Of a DNA stretch of 64,000 nucleotides, positions 27,381-36,893 are shown piece by piece; within the stretch, counting starts at the first letter, position 1, and each line of letters opens with the position of its first letter. The notes under the pieces were generated by a model, which saw only the letters and a program-made list of their open reading frames with translations, was not told the origin of the DNA and did not search any database. Origin of the DNA: Verrucomicrobiia bacterium (GTDB lineage Bacteria > Verrucomicrobiota > Verrucomicrobiia > Verrucomicrobiales > DEV007); assembly GCA_030427505.1 (NCBI GenBank), contig JAUICH010000002.1:267990-331989 (forward strand), given 5' to 3'. A program made the translations under genes and the position numbers.

Positions 27381-29132
27381 ATGAATGCCAAGAAACGCTT
27401 CTTTTCGTTATTTCAGGCGCTCGTTTGGGCCGTCATGTTAACAGGGTTGATGGCCGCTTCGGCTTGGCAGCCGGTCTTGGGGCAGGAGGCTCCCTATCAA
27501 GAACCCAATTTGTCGGCGAATTTGTTTGAGGCGGAAAAGATCGAATTTGCCGCTGAAGAGAAAGAGCGCCTGACCGATTACCTGACGAAGGTGGCGCGAA
27601 ATCTGGAGGTCTCCAATCGCGTCAAAGCCAAAGCCTTGGCGCTTGCCTTGAGGTTGGAACCCACCAAGAAGGAAGCCTTTGTCGCGAACTACCAACTCAA
27701 GCGGGGCGAAACGCCGGAGCCCTTGGAAGGTCCCGCCGACCCAGCGCAGATCGCGAATTTTTTCTGGGAGTATGGGGATAGTCTCAGAGCCTTTGGCGAA
27801 GACAATCCAGACGCCCTGAAACTGGCCGGATTCCTGATGGACATGGCGGTGGAAGTGGACCCGGACAACGTGGACCGGGCCTATGCCCTGGCGATGTACA
27901 AGCAGGAGGGTAACGCCGTGGATTGGGGCCTCACCATGCCGGTTGCCGCCGCCGCGAAGACCAGCATGTCGTCGATGAAGGTTCCCGCGACTCCCGGTGG
28001 GAAGGATGCCGAACTGGCCCGTACCCAGTCTTTGATCAAAGGGCTCCTGGTGCGCCCCCTGGAAGGCAGCCGTTATGCGGGCAAGGCGTCCCAGATGAAT
28101 GCCACGGCCACCGAAACGGGAGGCAATCAAGAGATGAAAGTCGATTTCAATCAGGAAGTGGGAGATTCCATGCATTCCGCCCTGAACGAAGTGGTCAAAT
28201 ACCTTCGGGTCCGGCATGGGCGGCTTCCTTCCGGGTATGAGGTGGAGATCAGCTTTGAGGAGCAATACATCCCCAAGGACGGTCCTTCCGCCGCAGTCGC
28301 GTGTTCCTTGCTTCTGGAATCTCTGATCTCCGGCATGGAGATCGACGAAAACTTTGCCGTCACCGGGGACCTGAACGCGGACGGCACCGTCCAGCCGGTG
28401 GGTGGCGTGGATGGTAAGATCCGCGGCGCCACCAAGAGGGACTGCAACGTCATCGCCATCCCGAGTCAGAATGTCAGCGTGGTGAGCGATCTTCTGCTCA
28501 TGTCCGGACCGGCCGCCATCACGAACATCCAGGTCTTCAGCATCGAGACTTTCGAACAGGCCGCCGCTCTGGCCCAGGCGCCAGAGAAACGTTCTGAAGA
28601 TCTCCAGAAAGCCATCGACAGCTTTACGGAAATTCAGGAAGTGCTCCACCGTCCCAATGGTTTCGCGTATCTGAAAAACGCCAAGGTTCAGGAACGTCTG
28701 CGGGAAGTCGTCAAACTGGCGCCGAACCACCAGTCCGCCATCTGGCTGCTGTATGAAGGGCTGGGCCGCTCCCCGGACCGGCTGACGCTTCAGGGGTCTC
28801 TTATTTACATCGACCGGGCGGCGGAGCCCCTCATCCGTGCCATTCGCCAGGGCAAGTTTGATGCCCAGAGCCCTCTGGACGGAGATGAGTACGCGGACTC
28901 AGCCTATGCGTTGCGGCGGCTTCGGAACAAGCTGGACAACCGCACGGTGGATCTGGCGGATGCCATCATCTCCTACGCTTCGTTGATGCGTACCTTCGTG
29001 AACGACCGGCCGAATTCCTATAACAAGCTGAATGAACTGATCTCGGAAATCCGGAACGCGGGGTCAGCCGTTTCCCGAGCTTATGACGACTTATACAATC
29101 GCGTCGATGTTCAGGAAGAACTGATGCAGTGA
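27381..29132 (+). CDS. Exported Lon-like S16 protease without AAA+ module
   Basis: 583 residues from ATG 27381; the signal peptide is MNAKKRFFSLFQALVWAVML with cleavage around LGQEAP. After a 150-residue helical region comes a Lon proteolytic domain (about residues 235-385): IPKDGPSAAVACSLLLES holds the catalytic Ser in the PKDGPSA motif, NADGTVQPVGGVDGKIRGA holds the catalytic Lys, and VIAIPSQN follows as in Lon. The ATPase module of Lon is absent, and export places the protein in the periplasm or outside, so any proteolysis is ATP-independent. The C-terminal 200 residues are helical. The preceding gene is a paralogue with a mutated dyad. The protease assignment is strong; substrate and regulation are unknown. 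Confidence 0.88.
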   Translation: MNAKKRFFSLFQALVWAVMLTGLMAASAWQPVLGQEAPYQEPNLSANLFEAEKIEFAAEEKERLTDYLTKVARNLEVSNRVKAKALALALRLEPTKKEAFVANYQLKRGETPEPLEGPADPAQIANFFWEYGDSLRAFGEDNPDALKLAGFLMDMAVEVDPDNVDRAYALAMYKQEGNAVDWGLTMPVAAAAKTSMSSMKVPATPGGKDAELARTQSLIKGLLVRPLEGSRYAGKASQMNATATETGGNQEMKVDFNQEVGDSMHSALNEVVKYLRVRHGRLPSGYEVEISFEEQYIPKDGPSAAVACSLLLESLISGMEIDENFAVTGDLNADGTVQPVGGVDGKIRGATKRDCNVIAIPSQNVSVVSDLLLMSGPAAITNIQVFSIETFEQAAALAQAPEKRSEDLQKAIDSFTEIQEVLHRPNGFAYLKNAKVQERLREVVKLAPNHQSAIWLLYEGLGRSPDRLTLQGSLIYIDRAAEPLIRAIRQGKFDAQSPLDGDEYADSAYALRRLRNKLDNRTVDLADAIISYASLMRTFVNDRPNSYNKLNELISEIRNAGSAVSRAYDDLYNRVDVQEELMQ

Positions 29133-29186
29133 GGCCATCCGGTTTTCTGAGCCGGTTCGCGATTGCAGAAGCGGTTCCGCCGGGTT

Positions 29187-31226
29187 ATGGGGTGGGTTTT
29201 CCGGGTTCCAAGGTTCCGGAAAAAACGAAACCGCAACGCTACCCGAACTCGATTGGCGCCAGCAGATCACAGCCCCAGCGGAGACACCGGGCGTCCCGTT
29301 CGCCGGATCGCCTATCTGTATTCCCGTTACCCAGTGGTTTCGCAGACCTTTTGCGATTCCGAGATGCTGGCCCTGGAAGCCAAGGGGTTCCGCATCGAGA
29401 TCGGTTCGCTGAATCCGCCCAGGGACGCCTTCCGGCACGAGCGGTTCACCAGCCTGGAGGGGCAGGTCCATTACCCACCGCCACCGGAGATCCTGAAGGC
29501 CCTCGTCGGGCTGGAGGAAAAGAGCGGCGCCTGGCAGGAGCGCCTGGTGCCCATGATCCAGCGGCACGAGGAAGTCTATGGCGCTTCCTTCAAGCCGGAC
29601 GTACGCGCGCGGAACGCGCTCTATTTTTCGGGTCTTTTCCAGCGCCTGGGCATCCAGCACGTCCACGTCCACTTTGCCAACCGGGCCACTCACACCGCGC
29701 TTTTCATGAAGCAGTGGGCCGGGCTGCCCTTCAGCTTCACGGCGCACGCGCAGGATTTCATGGTGGATCTGGGCAGTGACGAACTGCTCCGCGAACTGTG
29801 CCGGGAAGCGGAGTTCGTTGTGGCGGTCAGTGATTTCAGCAAGGCGCTGCTCCAGGAAAAATGCCCGGATTCGGCGGACAAGATCTTCCGCGTTTACAAC
29901 GGCATTACGCCCTCCGCCTTTCCGGGCGCGCGCATCGGGGGCGGGCCGCTGCGCATCATTTCCATCGGGAGACTCATTGAGTTCAAGGGCTTTCACCACC
30001 TCATCGGCGCCTGCGGTCTGTTGCGAAAGCGGGGCTTCGATTTTTCCTGCACCATCATCGGTGACGGCCCTTGGCGGGAGATCCTGGAAGTCCACGCCAA
30101 GGAGGGCGGCATCGAGGACCGGGTCCACTTTCCCGGCGTGCTGACTCAAGAGGAGGTCAAGGCTCGTTTTCAGGAAAGCGATGTCTTTGCCCTGCCCTGC
30201 ATCGTGGACCGGAAGGGGGCTTCCGACATTCTGCCCACCGTCATCATGGAAGCCATGGCCTGCGGACTGCCCGTGGTATCCACCCGGCTGGTCGGCGTTC
30301 CCGAAATGGTCGATGATGGCGTGACGGGTCTGCTGGCGGAGCCTGGGGACGAAAAAGGCTTCGCCGATGCGCTGGAACGCCTGGCTTTGAACCGCGAACT
30401 GGCCCGTCAGCTCGGCGAGGCCGGGCGGGCCGCGGCGGAAGAGAAGTTCGATCAAGAAAAGACGTCGAGCCAACTCGCGGAAAAATTTGGGGCCCTCTTG
30501 CCGGAGCCTTCCGCCAGCCCGGAGGCGAAGTGGGCCTACCTGATGGCCGACTGGCCGGGCCGTGGCGAACGGAACGTGAATGCCGAGCTGTGTTTCCTTT
30601 CCGAAAGTGGTAAGCCGGGAACGGAGGTGGACCTTCTCTGCTGCCGGCTCTCGAAGCGGTTCCGTCCCAACGGCCTGGACGAAGAACAAGCCGCGTTGCT
30701 TCCCCGGATCGAGTTCTTACCGGATGCCATCGTGGCGGAGGCGGAGTGGCGGCAGTCCGCCAGCGAGGCCCGTCGCATTTTGGAATGGCGGCTCGAGTTC
30801 GGCACCGCCCTGCAGACGGAAGACTACCTGGTGCAGGGGCGCCGGGCGTTGGTGCTTTCCCGCCTGGTGGAAAAGCGCGGGCTGCGGCACGTTCACGCCG
30901 CCCGCTCCGACGTGGCCCTGGCGGCTTGGCTGGTGGGTCGCCTCAGCGGCGTGCCCTTCAGCGTGACCATCGAAGAAGACCCCACGCTGCCCGCCGCCAT
31001 CATCGACCGCATTCTGGAAGACGCCGCCTTCGCCAACGTCTGCCGGCCGGAACGCTACAAAGCCGCCGCCGCGTTCCGGGACGACCTGGGCCTCGAAAAG
31101 ACGGACTCCCGCCGCCGCGTCAAAGTCGGTCCCGTGAAACTGAGCTGGAAAGGCCGCGATCCGGCCACTGACCCCGCGCCTCTGTATGAGGCCTGGTTCT
31201 CGAAACTGACCGCTTCCCTGCGGTGA
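29187..31226 (+). CDS. Family 4 glycosyltransferase with extra C-terminal half-domain
   Basis: About 679 residues. The first 440 form a GT-B glycosyltransferase of family GT4: AYLYSRYPVVSQTFCDSEML at the N-terminal acceptor side, HVHVHFANRATHTALFMKQW, FSFTAHAQDFM, then ISIGRLIEFKGFHHLIGACG and the donor-site EMACGLPVVST-type segment (IMEAMACGLPVVSTRLVGVP). The remaining 230 residues are unusual: LRHVHAARSDVALAAWLVGR followed by LSGVPFSVTIEEDP resembles the N-terminal half of the same protein (QHVHVHFANRATHTALFMKQ, then WAGLPFSFTAHAQD), suggesting a partial internal duplication. The start is uncertain: TTG 29163 or ATG 29187, neither with a clear ribosome-binding site. A GT2 gene follows after 52 bases. 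Confidence 0.85.
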   Translation: MGWVFRVPRFRKKRNRNATRTRLAPADHSPSGDTGRPVRRIAYLYSRYPVVSQTFCDSEMLALEAKGFRIEIGSLNPPRDAFRHERFTSLEGQVHYPPPPEILKALVGLEEKSGAWQERLVPMIQRHEEVYGASFKPDVRARNALYFSGLFQRLGIQHVHVHFANRATHTALFMKQWAGLPFSFTAHAQDFMVDLGSDELLRELCREAEFVVAVSDFSKALLQEKCPDSADKIFRVYNGITPSAFPGARIGGGPLRIISIGRLIEFKGFHHLIGACGLLRKRGFDFSCTIIGDGPWREILEVHAKEGGIEDRVHFPGVLTQEEVKARFQESDVFALPCIVDRKGASDILPTVIMEAMACGLPVVSTRLVGVPEMVDDGVTGLLAEPGDEKGFADALERLALNRELARQLGEAGRAAAEEKFDQEKTSSQLAEKFGALLPEPSASPEAKWAYLMADWPGRGERNVNAELCFLSESGKPGTEVDLLCCRLSKRFRPNGLDEEQAALLPRIEFLPDAIVAEAEWRQSASEARRILEWRLEFGTALQTEDYLVQGRRALVLSRLVEKRGLRHVHAARSDVALAAWLVGRLSGVPFSVTIEEDPTLPAAIIDRILEDAAFANVCRPERYKAAAAFRDDLGLEKTDSRRRVKVGPVKLSWKGRDPATDPAPLYEAWFSKLTASLR

Positions 31227-31278
31227 CCCATCACCGGCCCGGCTTCTCCCTCGGCTGTTCCGGTCCTCCCCCTTTTTC

Positions 31279-32565
31279 ATGGAAGCCAAACTCGGAGTCA
31301 TCATTCCCTGTTACAACCACGCGAAGTACGTGGGCGCCGCGATCGAGTCGGTGCTGGGTCAAACCCGTCCGCCAGACCGGTTTCTGGTGATCGATGACGG
31401 TTCGAAGGACGATTCCGTGGCGGTCATTGAAAAGTACCGCGCCCAGGGCGTGGAACTGATCGTTCAGGAAAACGCCGGCGCGCATGAGACCATCAATCGC
31501 GGCATCCGGGAACTGAGCCGCGACTGCCAGTGGATCAGCATTCTGAATTCCGATGACGTATACGAACCGGGCCGCTTTGAAGCCTGTCTGTCTGAGATAA
31601 GCAAGGAGCCAGCCCTGTCCGTGGTCTGCACGGGGCTGCGGATGATCGACCCGGAAGGCGAGCCCCTGCCTGAAGGCGAACCCCGCGCCAAGTGGCTGCG
31701 CGCCGTGTGGTCCGCCGGGGGAGAGTCCGGCGAAGACATCGCCCCGCCGGAGTGGCTGGGGTTGGCGAACTTTCTCGTGACCAGCTCGAACATCGTGGCC
31801 CGCGCGGAATACCTCCTGGCGAACCCCTTCCGGCCCTATCGCTTCAATCACGATTATTTTTTCCTGGCCGGAGCCGCCCTTCGTGGCGGGCTGAAAGCCA
31901 TTCCGGACGTGCTGCTCCAGTACCGCGTGCATCCCACCAACAACATCAACAGCGCCCCCGCGCCACTCCTCCGCGAGATGTTGCGCATGCATGTGGACCT
32001 TTATGCCCACTTCGCCAAGGAACTGAGAGAGGACGAAGCCGCGCGACACCGTTTCTATGAGTTTGCCGCCGCGTCCTGGCGCAGCGTATCCAGCTTTCAC
32101 GCCGGATTGTTCCAGGTGCTGCTGGCGGAATTGGCCAGCGCCAAGAGCGAAGCCGAACGCGAAGCGCTGGTGGAATCCCTGACGGACGAAGCTTTCGCCG
32201 AACTGCACGACTACCCTAACAAAGCCCTCGTTAACGAATGGGATGGCCGGACCCCGCTGCAATCCGGCGAAGGGTTGAACGAAAAATACCAGATTCTCCG
32301 CGAAGAAAAACGCGCCCTGGAAGGCGACCGCCGTGTGTTGCGCGAACTGACCACGCTGCGCCGCGATCTCCTGCGTTCCAAGTGGGTGGGCCTCGGCCAA
32401 GCCCTCGGTCAAGACAAGCGGCTGAGTGCGGACGAAGGCAAGACGCCGGAGGAGAAACTGGAGAATCAAAAGACCGCTATCCGGGATTCTTTCTGGCTGA
32501 CGTTGGGAGCGTCGCTCGGCTCGAAAAGCGCGAAGGCTTTGTTGGAGGTTGCCGGGAGGGAGTAG
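31279..32565 (+). CDS. Family 2 glycosyltransferase
   Basis: 428 residues. The GT-A domain occupies residues 1-230: LGVIIPCYNHAKYVGAAIES, FLVIDDGSKDDS, and SILNSDDVYEPGRF, which contains the DxD-type metal site. A later FNHDYFFLAGAALRGGLK segment and LLQYRVHPTNN are typical of capsular or LPS glycosyltransferases. The C-terminal 190 residues are helical and charged, with a likely coiled coil around NEKYQILREEKRALEGDRRV. No membrane helices. It follows the GT4 gene closely on the same strand, so both probably act on one extracellular glycan. Donor and acceptor are unknown. Confidence 0.88.
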   Translation: MEAKLGVIIPCYNHAKYVGAAIESVLGQTRPPDRFLVIDDGSKDDSVAVIEKYRAQGVELIVQENAGAHETINRGIRELSRDCQWISILNSDDVYEPGRFEACLSEISKEPALSVVCTGLRMIDPEGEPLPEGEPRAKWLRAVWSAGGESGEDIAPPEWLGLANFLVTSSNIVARAEYLLANPFRPYRFNHDYFFLAGAALRGGLKAIPDVLLQYRVHPTNNINSAPAPLLREMLRMHVDLYAHFAKELREDEAARHRFYEFAAASWRSVSSFHAGLFQVLLAELASAKSEAEREALVESLTDEAFAELHDYPNKALVNEWDGRTPLQSGEGLNEKYQILREEKRALEGDRRVLRELTTLRRDLLRSKWVGLGQALGQDKRLSADEGKTPEEKLENQKTAIRDSFWLTLGASLGSKSAKALLEVAGRE

Positions 32566-32802
32566 CTGGAAAGGGTTCGCTGCACGGAGGTGGTCCTCGA
32601 TCTCCGGGGTCCGAGCCGGACTGGCAGGAAACTCGCGAGCCGGGAATGCAAATCTCAGGCGGAGGATTGAAATCGGATTGAAGCCCGTCTTCGAACTCTG
32701 GATATCCTGCCCAATTACATAAGGAGCGATTTGGTCATTCCCGAACGCGCCCGGAGAATCGCGTTCCACCTTCAGCGAAAGCGCTTGAGGGAAATGAAAT
32801 GC

Positions 32803-34095
32803 TTACAAAGCCTTCAGCGCCGCGACCGTGACCTCCGCCGTTTTGGACATGGCGGCTTCGTCGTGGGCGGTGGAAATGAAACCGGTCTCGTATTGGGAGG
32901 GCGCGAAGTAGACCCCTTCGCCCAGGCAGTGCCAGAAGAAGCGGTTGAAGGCATCGAAGTCCGCTTTCTTCACGTCGTCTACGTTCAGGATCTCGCCCTC
33001 CGCGAAGAGGAGACAGAACATGGACCCAATGCGGTGGAAGGTCAGGTTCCGGCCCGTTTCTTTGAGAGCGGAGCGAACCGCGTCCTCCAGGGCTTGGCCG
33101 CGGGACTCCAGCAGGGCCCAGCCGTTGATGCGCTCCATTTCTTTCAACTGAGCCAGTCCCGCCGCCATGGCCACGGGGTTGCCGGACAGCGTGCCGGCCT
33201 GATAGACTGGGCCGTCAGGGGCCAGGTAGTCCATGATGTCCGCCCGGCCGCCAAAAGCACCGACCGGCAGGCCGCCGCCGATGACTTTGCCCAGGGCGGT
33301 CAGATCCGGCGTCACGCCGCTGCGTTTCTGCACGCCCCCTTTCGCCACGCGAAAGCCCGTCATCACTTCGTCAAAGATCAGCAACGCGCCGTGCTTGGCG
33401 GTCAGATGGCGGAGTTGCTGGAGGTAGCCTTCCTTGGGAAACACCAGTCCCGCGTTCGCGGGGACCGGTTCCAGGATGACCGCCGCGATACGGTCGCCTT
33501 CTTCCGCGAAGGCTTTTTCCAAGGCTTCCGTATTGTTGAAGGGCAGGATCAGGGTGTGCTTCGCGAAATCCTCCGGCACGCCTGCGCTGTCCGGTTTGCC
33601 ATGGGTTAAGGCGCCACTTCCCGCGGCGACAAGAAGGGCGTCCACATGGCCGTGGTAACAGCCATCGAATTTCACGATCAAGTTCCGGCCCGTGAACCCG
33701 CGCGCCAGCCGGATGGCCGACATGGTGGCTTCCGTGCCGGAATTCACCATCCGTACCTTTTCCACGGAAGGCACCCAGTCGCAGATCAGCTTGGCGATCT
33801 CCACTTCATAGGGGTTCGGGGTGCCGAAACTGGTGCCGTGCCTGGCCGCCTCGATCACGGCTTCGATCACCACCTCCGGAGCATGGCCCAGGATGGCCGG
33901 GCCCCAGGTGCCCACGTAGTCCACCAGTTCCCGCCCATCCGCGTCCCAGATCCGGCAGCCTTTTGCCCGCTCCACGAAAAAGGGCTCGCCACCCACGTTG
34001 CGAAAGGCGCGCACCGGGCTGTTCACCCCGCCGGGGATGTAACGGAGGGCTTCCTGATAAAGTTGGTGCGAACGGGGTGTCTGGGAATCGGACAT
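32803..34095 (-). CDS. hemL: Glutamate-1-semialdehyde 2,1-aminomutase
   Basis: PLP enzyme converting glutamate-1-semialdehyde to 5-aminolevulinate in the C5 pathway of haem synthesis. 430 residues, normal length. Visible motifs: YIPGGVNSPVRAF at the N-terminus, VNSGTEATMSAIRLARG for phosphate binding, LLIFDEVMTGFRV with the ring-binding Asp, and the PLP lysine K270 in ALGKVIGGGLPVGAFGG. No other haem genes are in the window. The 236 bases between this gene's stop and the upstream glycosyltransferase stop hold nothing that I recognise. Confidence 0.97.
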   Translation of the reverse strand: MSDSQTPRSHQLYQEALRYIPGGVNSPVRAFRNVGGEPFFVERAKGCRIWDADGRELVDYVGTWGPAILGHAPEVVIEAVIEAARHGTSFGTPNPYEVEIAKLICDWVPSVEKVRMVNSGTEATMSAIRLARGFTGRNLIVKFDGCYHGHVDALLVAAGSGALTHGKPDSAGVPEDFAKHTLILPFNNTEALEKAFAEEGDRIAAVILEPVPANAGLVFPKEGYLQQLRHLTAKHGALLIFDEVMTGFRVAKGGVQKRSGVTPDLTALGKVIGGGLPVGAFGGRADIMDYLAPDGPVYQAGTLSGNPVAMAAGLAQLKEMERINGWALLESRGQALEDAVRSALKETGRNLTFHRIGSMFCLLFAEGEILNVDDVKKADFDAFNRFFWHCLGEGVYFAPSQYETGFISTAHDEAAMSKTAEVTVAALKAL

Positions 34096-34334
34096 GATGA
34101 AAATCGTGAAACAGGGTGGGGGAGCTTCGCCGAAGAATTCTGGTGATTATCAGGGTTGCAAGAAGGCGGAACCTCTTCTTCCGGGCCGCTGTCTTCGGGC
34201 TTTTCCGGTCCGGGAATGAATAGTATGATCCGGTAGGCGTCAAAAACCAAAGGGAGGTCTAGCCACGCGCGGCAGGGTATCTGTGGGGAAAGGAAAAGAC
34301 GGCGGACCTCCCGTCCAAACTCGTATTCGTGCCC

Positions 34335-35063
34335 ATGAAACCTCGCCTCCACTCCCGCACCGGCTCCTCCTTGGTCTTAGCCTTCGCCCTGGTCCTCCCG
34401 GCGCTGGCTTACGCGGATCTGCCCTCAACCAATCTCATCCGGGAGGAAAACGCCGTTTATCTGGAAGATATTCTAGAGAAGGAAATCAAGCTGAAGGTCG
34501 TGAAACAGGCGCCGGTTTATTCCACTCTGGAAGCCGACCGTTGGCTCGGCAACCTGGTCGCTCCCGGGGATGCCGTCCTGCTCGCCGTCAGCGACCGGGC
34601 CTGGCGGGTCCGCGCCCGCGCTCAGCAGGGCCAGGTGGCTGGCTGGGTATCTCCCGCCGCCTTCGAGGGCCTTAGCGAAGAAGCCCTGGCCAATCTGAAG
34701 AAATTCTGCGAGCGCCAGCTCATCGTCCAAGACCTGATAAGCAAAAACCAGGTCGCCCTGGGCATGACTATCGAGGAGGTCATGACCTCCCTCGGAAAGC
34801 CGGACGAGAAAAGTTCCAAGATCGATCAGGAAGGCCGCACGGATACCCTGGAATACATCACCTACGAAAAAGTCCCGCAGACCACCACCCGCTTCGATGC
34901 GCTGGGCCGCCCCTTTCGCACCACCGTTTACGTGAAGGTGCCCACCGGGCGGGTATCCATCAACTTCGCCAACGAAGTCGTCACCAGCATCGAAGAAACC
35001 GAAGGCGCGCCCGATTTTGGCGGCGGGGTCAAGATCGTGCCGCCGCCGATTATTCTGTTCTAA
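34335..35063 (+). CDS. Exported protein with SH3-like and BamE/SmpA-like regions
   Basis: 242 residues from ATG 34335 (an in-frame GTG lies six bases upstream). The signal peptide covers about residues 1-28 (SLVLAFALVLPALAYADLPS). Residues 50-115 look like a bacterial SH3 domain (LKVVKQAPVYSTLEADRWLG, then DRAWRVRARAQQGQVAGWVS). Residues 140-190 (QVALGMTIEEVMTSLGKPDE with a following EYITYE strand) resemble the BamE/SmpA fold used in outer-membrane assembly lipoproteins, but there is no lipobox Cys. It ends IVPPPIILF. Convergent with fabD with a 12-base gap. A cell-envelope role is likely; the specific function is unknown. Confidence 0.7.
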   Translation: MKPRLHSRTGSSLVLAFALVLPALAYADLPSTNLIREENAVYLEDILEKEIKLKVVKQAPVYSTLEADRWLGNLVAPGDAVLLAVSDRAWRVRARAQQGQVAGWVSPAAFEGLSEEALANLKKFCERQLIVQDLISKNQVALGMTIEEVMTSLGKPDEKSSKIDQEGRTDTLEYITYEKVPQTTTRFDALGRPFRTTVYVKVPTGRVSINFANEVVTSIEETEGAPDFGGGVKIVPPPIILF

Positions 35064-35075
35064 GGGCTTGGGGGC

Positions 35076-36005
35076 CTACGCCAGGGCTTCGACGGCCTTG
35101 TCCAGCGAGGCCTGATCTTCCACCACATGCACCGTGGCCTCGCGGTCGATGCGGCGCATCAGTCCGGCGAGGACGCCGCCGGGTCCCAGTTCGATAAAGG
35201 TCTTTTCGCCTTTTTCCAAGAAGGCTTGCATGGAGGGCGCCCAGCGGACGGATCCGGTCACCTGGCGTTCCAGGGTGTCGCGAATTTCTCCGGCTTCGGA
35301 AACTTCGCGGGCCTCGACGTTGCAGACCACCGGCACGGTGGGCTCGCTCATGGCCGTAGCTTGGAGGACGGCGGCCAGTTTGTCCTGCGCCTTTTGCATG
35401 AGGCGGGAGTGATACGCGCCCGCCACGCTGAGTTCCTTCGCCATTTTCACCCCGTGAGCCTTGGCGTTTTCGATGGCCTTGGCGATGCCCTCTTTGGTTC
35501 CGGAAAGAACGGTTTGGCCGGGGGCGTTGTAGTTGGCCACATCCACCCCGGAGGCTTCGGCCAGGGTCTTTACCCCGGCATCGTCGCCACCGATCATGGC
35601 GGCCATGGTGCCTTCCACTTCGTTGGTGGCTTCCTCCATGAACTGGCCGCGCTGCGCCACGAGCGACAGGCCGGTCTCGAAATCGAAGGTGCCCGCAGCG
35701 GCGTGGGCGGTGAATTCTCCCAGGGAAAGTCCGGCCACGCCGGCGATCTCCAGATCCGGGACGCGTGCTTTCAGCAGATCCAGGCAGGCCAGGCCGTGCA
35801 GATAGAGGGCCGGCTGACAGCGCGAGGTGCGCGTCAACTCTTCCATCGGCCCGTCAAACATGACCTGGCTCAACTCAAAGCCGAGCGTGGCGTCCGCTTT
35901 TTCGAATAGATCCCGGATTCCAGCGTTAGATTCCGCCAGATCGCGACCCATGCCGACCTTTTGAGCGCCCTGTCCCGCAAATAATAACACCGCACGTTTA
36001 CCCAT
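35076..36005 (-). CDS. fabD: Malonyl-CoA:ACP transacylase
   Basis: Loads malonate onto acyl carrier protein to start fatty-acid elongation. 309 residues from ATG 36005 (an in-frame GTG lies nine bases upstream). The N-terminal FAGQGAQKVGMGRDL signature, the catalytic Ser94 in AGLSLGEFTAH (GLSLGE replacing the usual GHSLGE), the catalytic His198 in AGAYHSRLM, and the QVTGSVRW segment are all in place. The family's HS pair is LS here, a small change seen in some homologues. Other fab genes are absent nearby. Confidence 0.95.
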   Translation of the reverse strand: MGKRAVLLFAGQGAQKVGMGRDLAESNAGIRDLFEKADATLGFELSQVMFDGPMEELTRTSRCQPALYLHGLACLDLLKARVPDLEIAGVAGLSLGEFTAHAAAGTFDFETGLSLVAQRGQFMEEATNEVEGTMAAMIGGDDAGVKTLAEASGVDVANYNAPGQTVLSGTKEGIAKAIENAKAHGVKMAKELSVAGAYHSRLMQKAQDKLAAVLQATAMSEPTVPVVCNVEAREVSEAGEIRDTLERQVTGSVRWAPSMQAFLEKGEKTFIELGPGGVLAGLMRRIDREATVHVVEDQASLDKAVEALA

Positions 36006-36026
36006 GGCGCCCACTTCTGAAGCACA

Positions 36027-36893
36027 TCACTCCGAAGTGCAACCGGGTTTTTCCGCAACGATCAATCCATACCCCAGTGCCCGGCGTGTATAGGCGGTCA
36101 TGATCCGCGGAAAAGTGAGAGCAAATTTCCGGTCGCTCTTCATATTGCTCCAAAGAAACTGCCGGTACTCCCGGCGGGAGAGAAGCCTGCGCAGGATTCG
36201 CGAGGTGATCACGCGCCAGGTTTTCGAGACTTGCGGGCCGATGTCTCGCGCTTCCACCACCCTCAGGCCGGCGGCTTCGATCCGGGTGCAATATTCGTTG
36301 AGGCTCAATAGACCCGCCAGGCGGCCATCCACGCAGATGGGTTCCAGCAGCCACCGCGTTTCCCAGACGGAGGGGTGCTCCTTAGACAGCCAGGCCGCCA
36401 TGGAGAGACGGCCGCCGGGTTTCAGGACGCGGGCGATCTCAGAGAGAAAGCCGGACTTGTCCCACACATGGGACACGCACTCGATCGAGACCACGGCGTT
36501 CGCCCACTCGTCAGCCAGGCCGTTTTTCAGCCAGTCACAGAGGTGGAAGGTGGGTGGGGACTTCAGGCCCTTTGCGTCTCCTTTCCGGGCGGCGTCCCGC
36601 TGGCGGGCGGACAGCGTGTAGCCCACGACCTCGGCGGAAAATTCGCGCGCCATCTGCCAGCAAAGCGCCCCGTGACCGCAGCCCACGTCACACACATGGT
36701 CCCTGGGCCGTATTTGGGCGCCATCCAGAACGGTCTGGGAGAGGTGAGCGACCGCTTCCTCCGTGGTCTCGTGACCCGTTTCCCAAAATCCGTGATGCAG
36801 GTGGGGGCCCCAGACATCCAAATAAAACTCGTCCAGGCTGTCGTAGTGTCCCGCGACCGCCTCGCTGCCAATGGCTTTTTCCGGGCAGATCAC
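36027..36893 (-). CDS. SAM-dependent methyltransferase, tocopherol/UbiE-like
   Basis: 288 residues. Class I SAM-binding fold: motif I is VCDVGCGHGALCWQMAREF, motif II is near VVSIECVSHVWDKSGF, and the post-motif loop is EIARVLKPGGRLSMAAW. The N-terminal YDSLDEFYLDVWGPHLHHGF matches the start of gamma-tocopherol-methyltransferase-like and sterol/quinone methyltransferases. No membrane segment. The start codon overlaps the stop of glycerate kinase by four bases (ATGA), so the two are translated from one mRNA, with the kinase first. Substrate unknown; a link to glycerate metabolism is not obvious. Confidence 0.85.
   Translation of the reverse strand: MICPEKAIGSEAVAGHYDSLDEFYLDVWGPHLHHGFWETGHETTEEAVAHLSQTVLDGAQIRPRDHVCDVGCGHGALCWQMAREFSAEVVGYTLSARQRDAARKGDAKGLKSPPTFHLCDWLKNGLADEWANAVVSIECVSHVWDKSGFLSEIARVLKPGGRLSMAAWLSKEHPSVWETRWLLEPICVDGRLAGLLSLNEYCTRIEAAGLRVVEARDIGPQVSKTWRVITSRILRRLLSRREYRQFLWSNMKSDRKFALTFPRIMTAYTRRALGYGLIVAEKPGCTSE

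Noticed and set aside
27438..28730. Antisense open frame of 430 codons over the Lon-like protease
   Set aside because: The sense frame has a signal peptide and catalytic motifs; the antisense product looks random.
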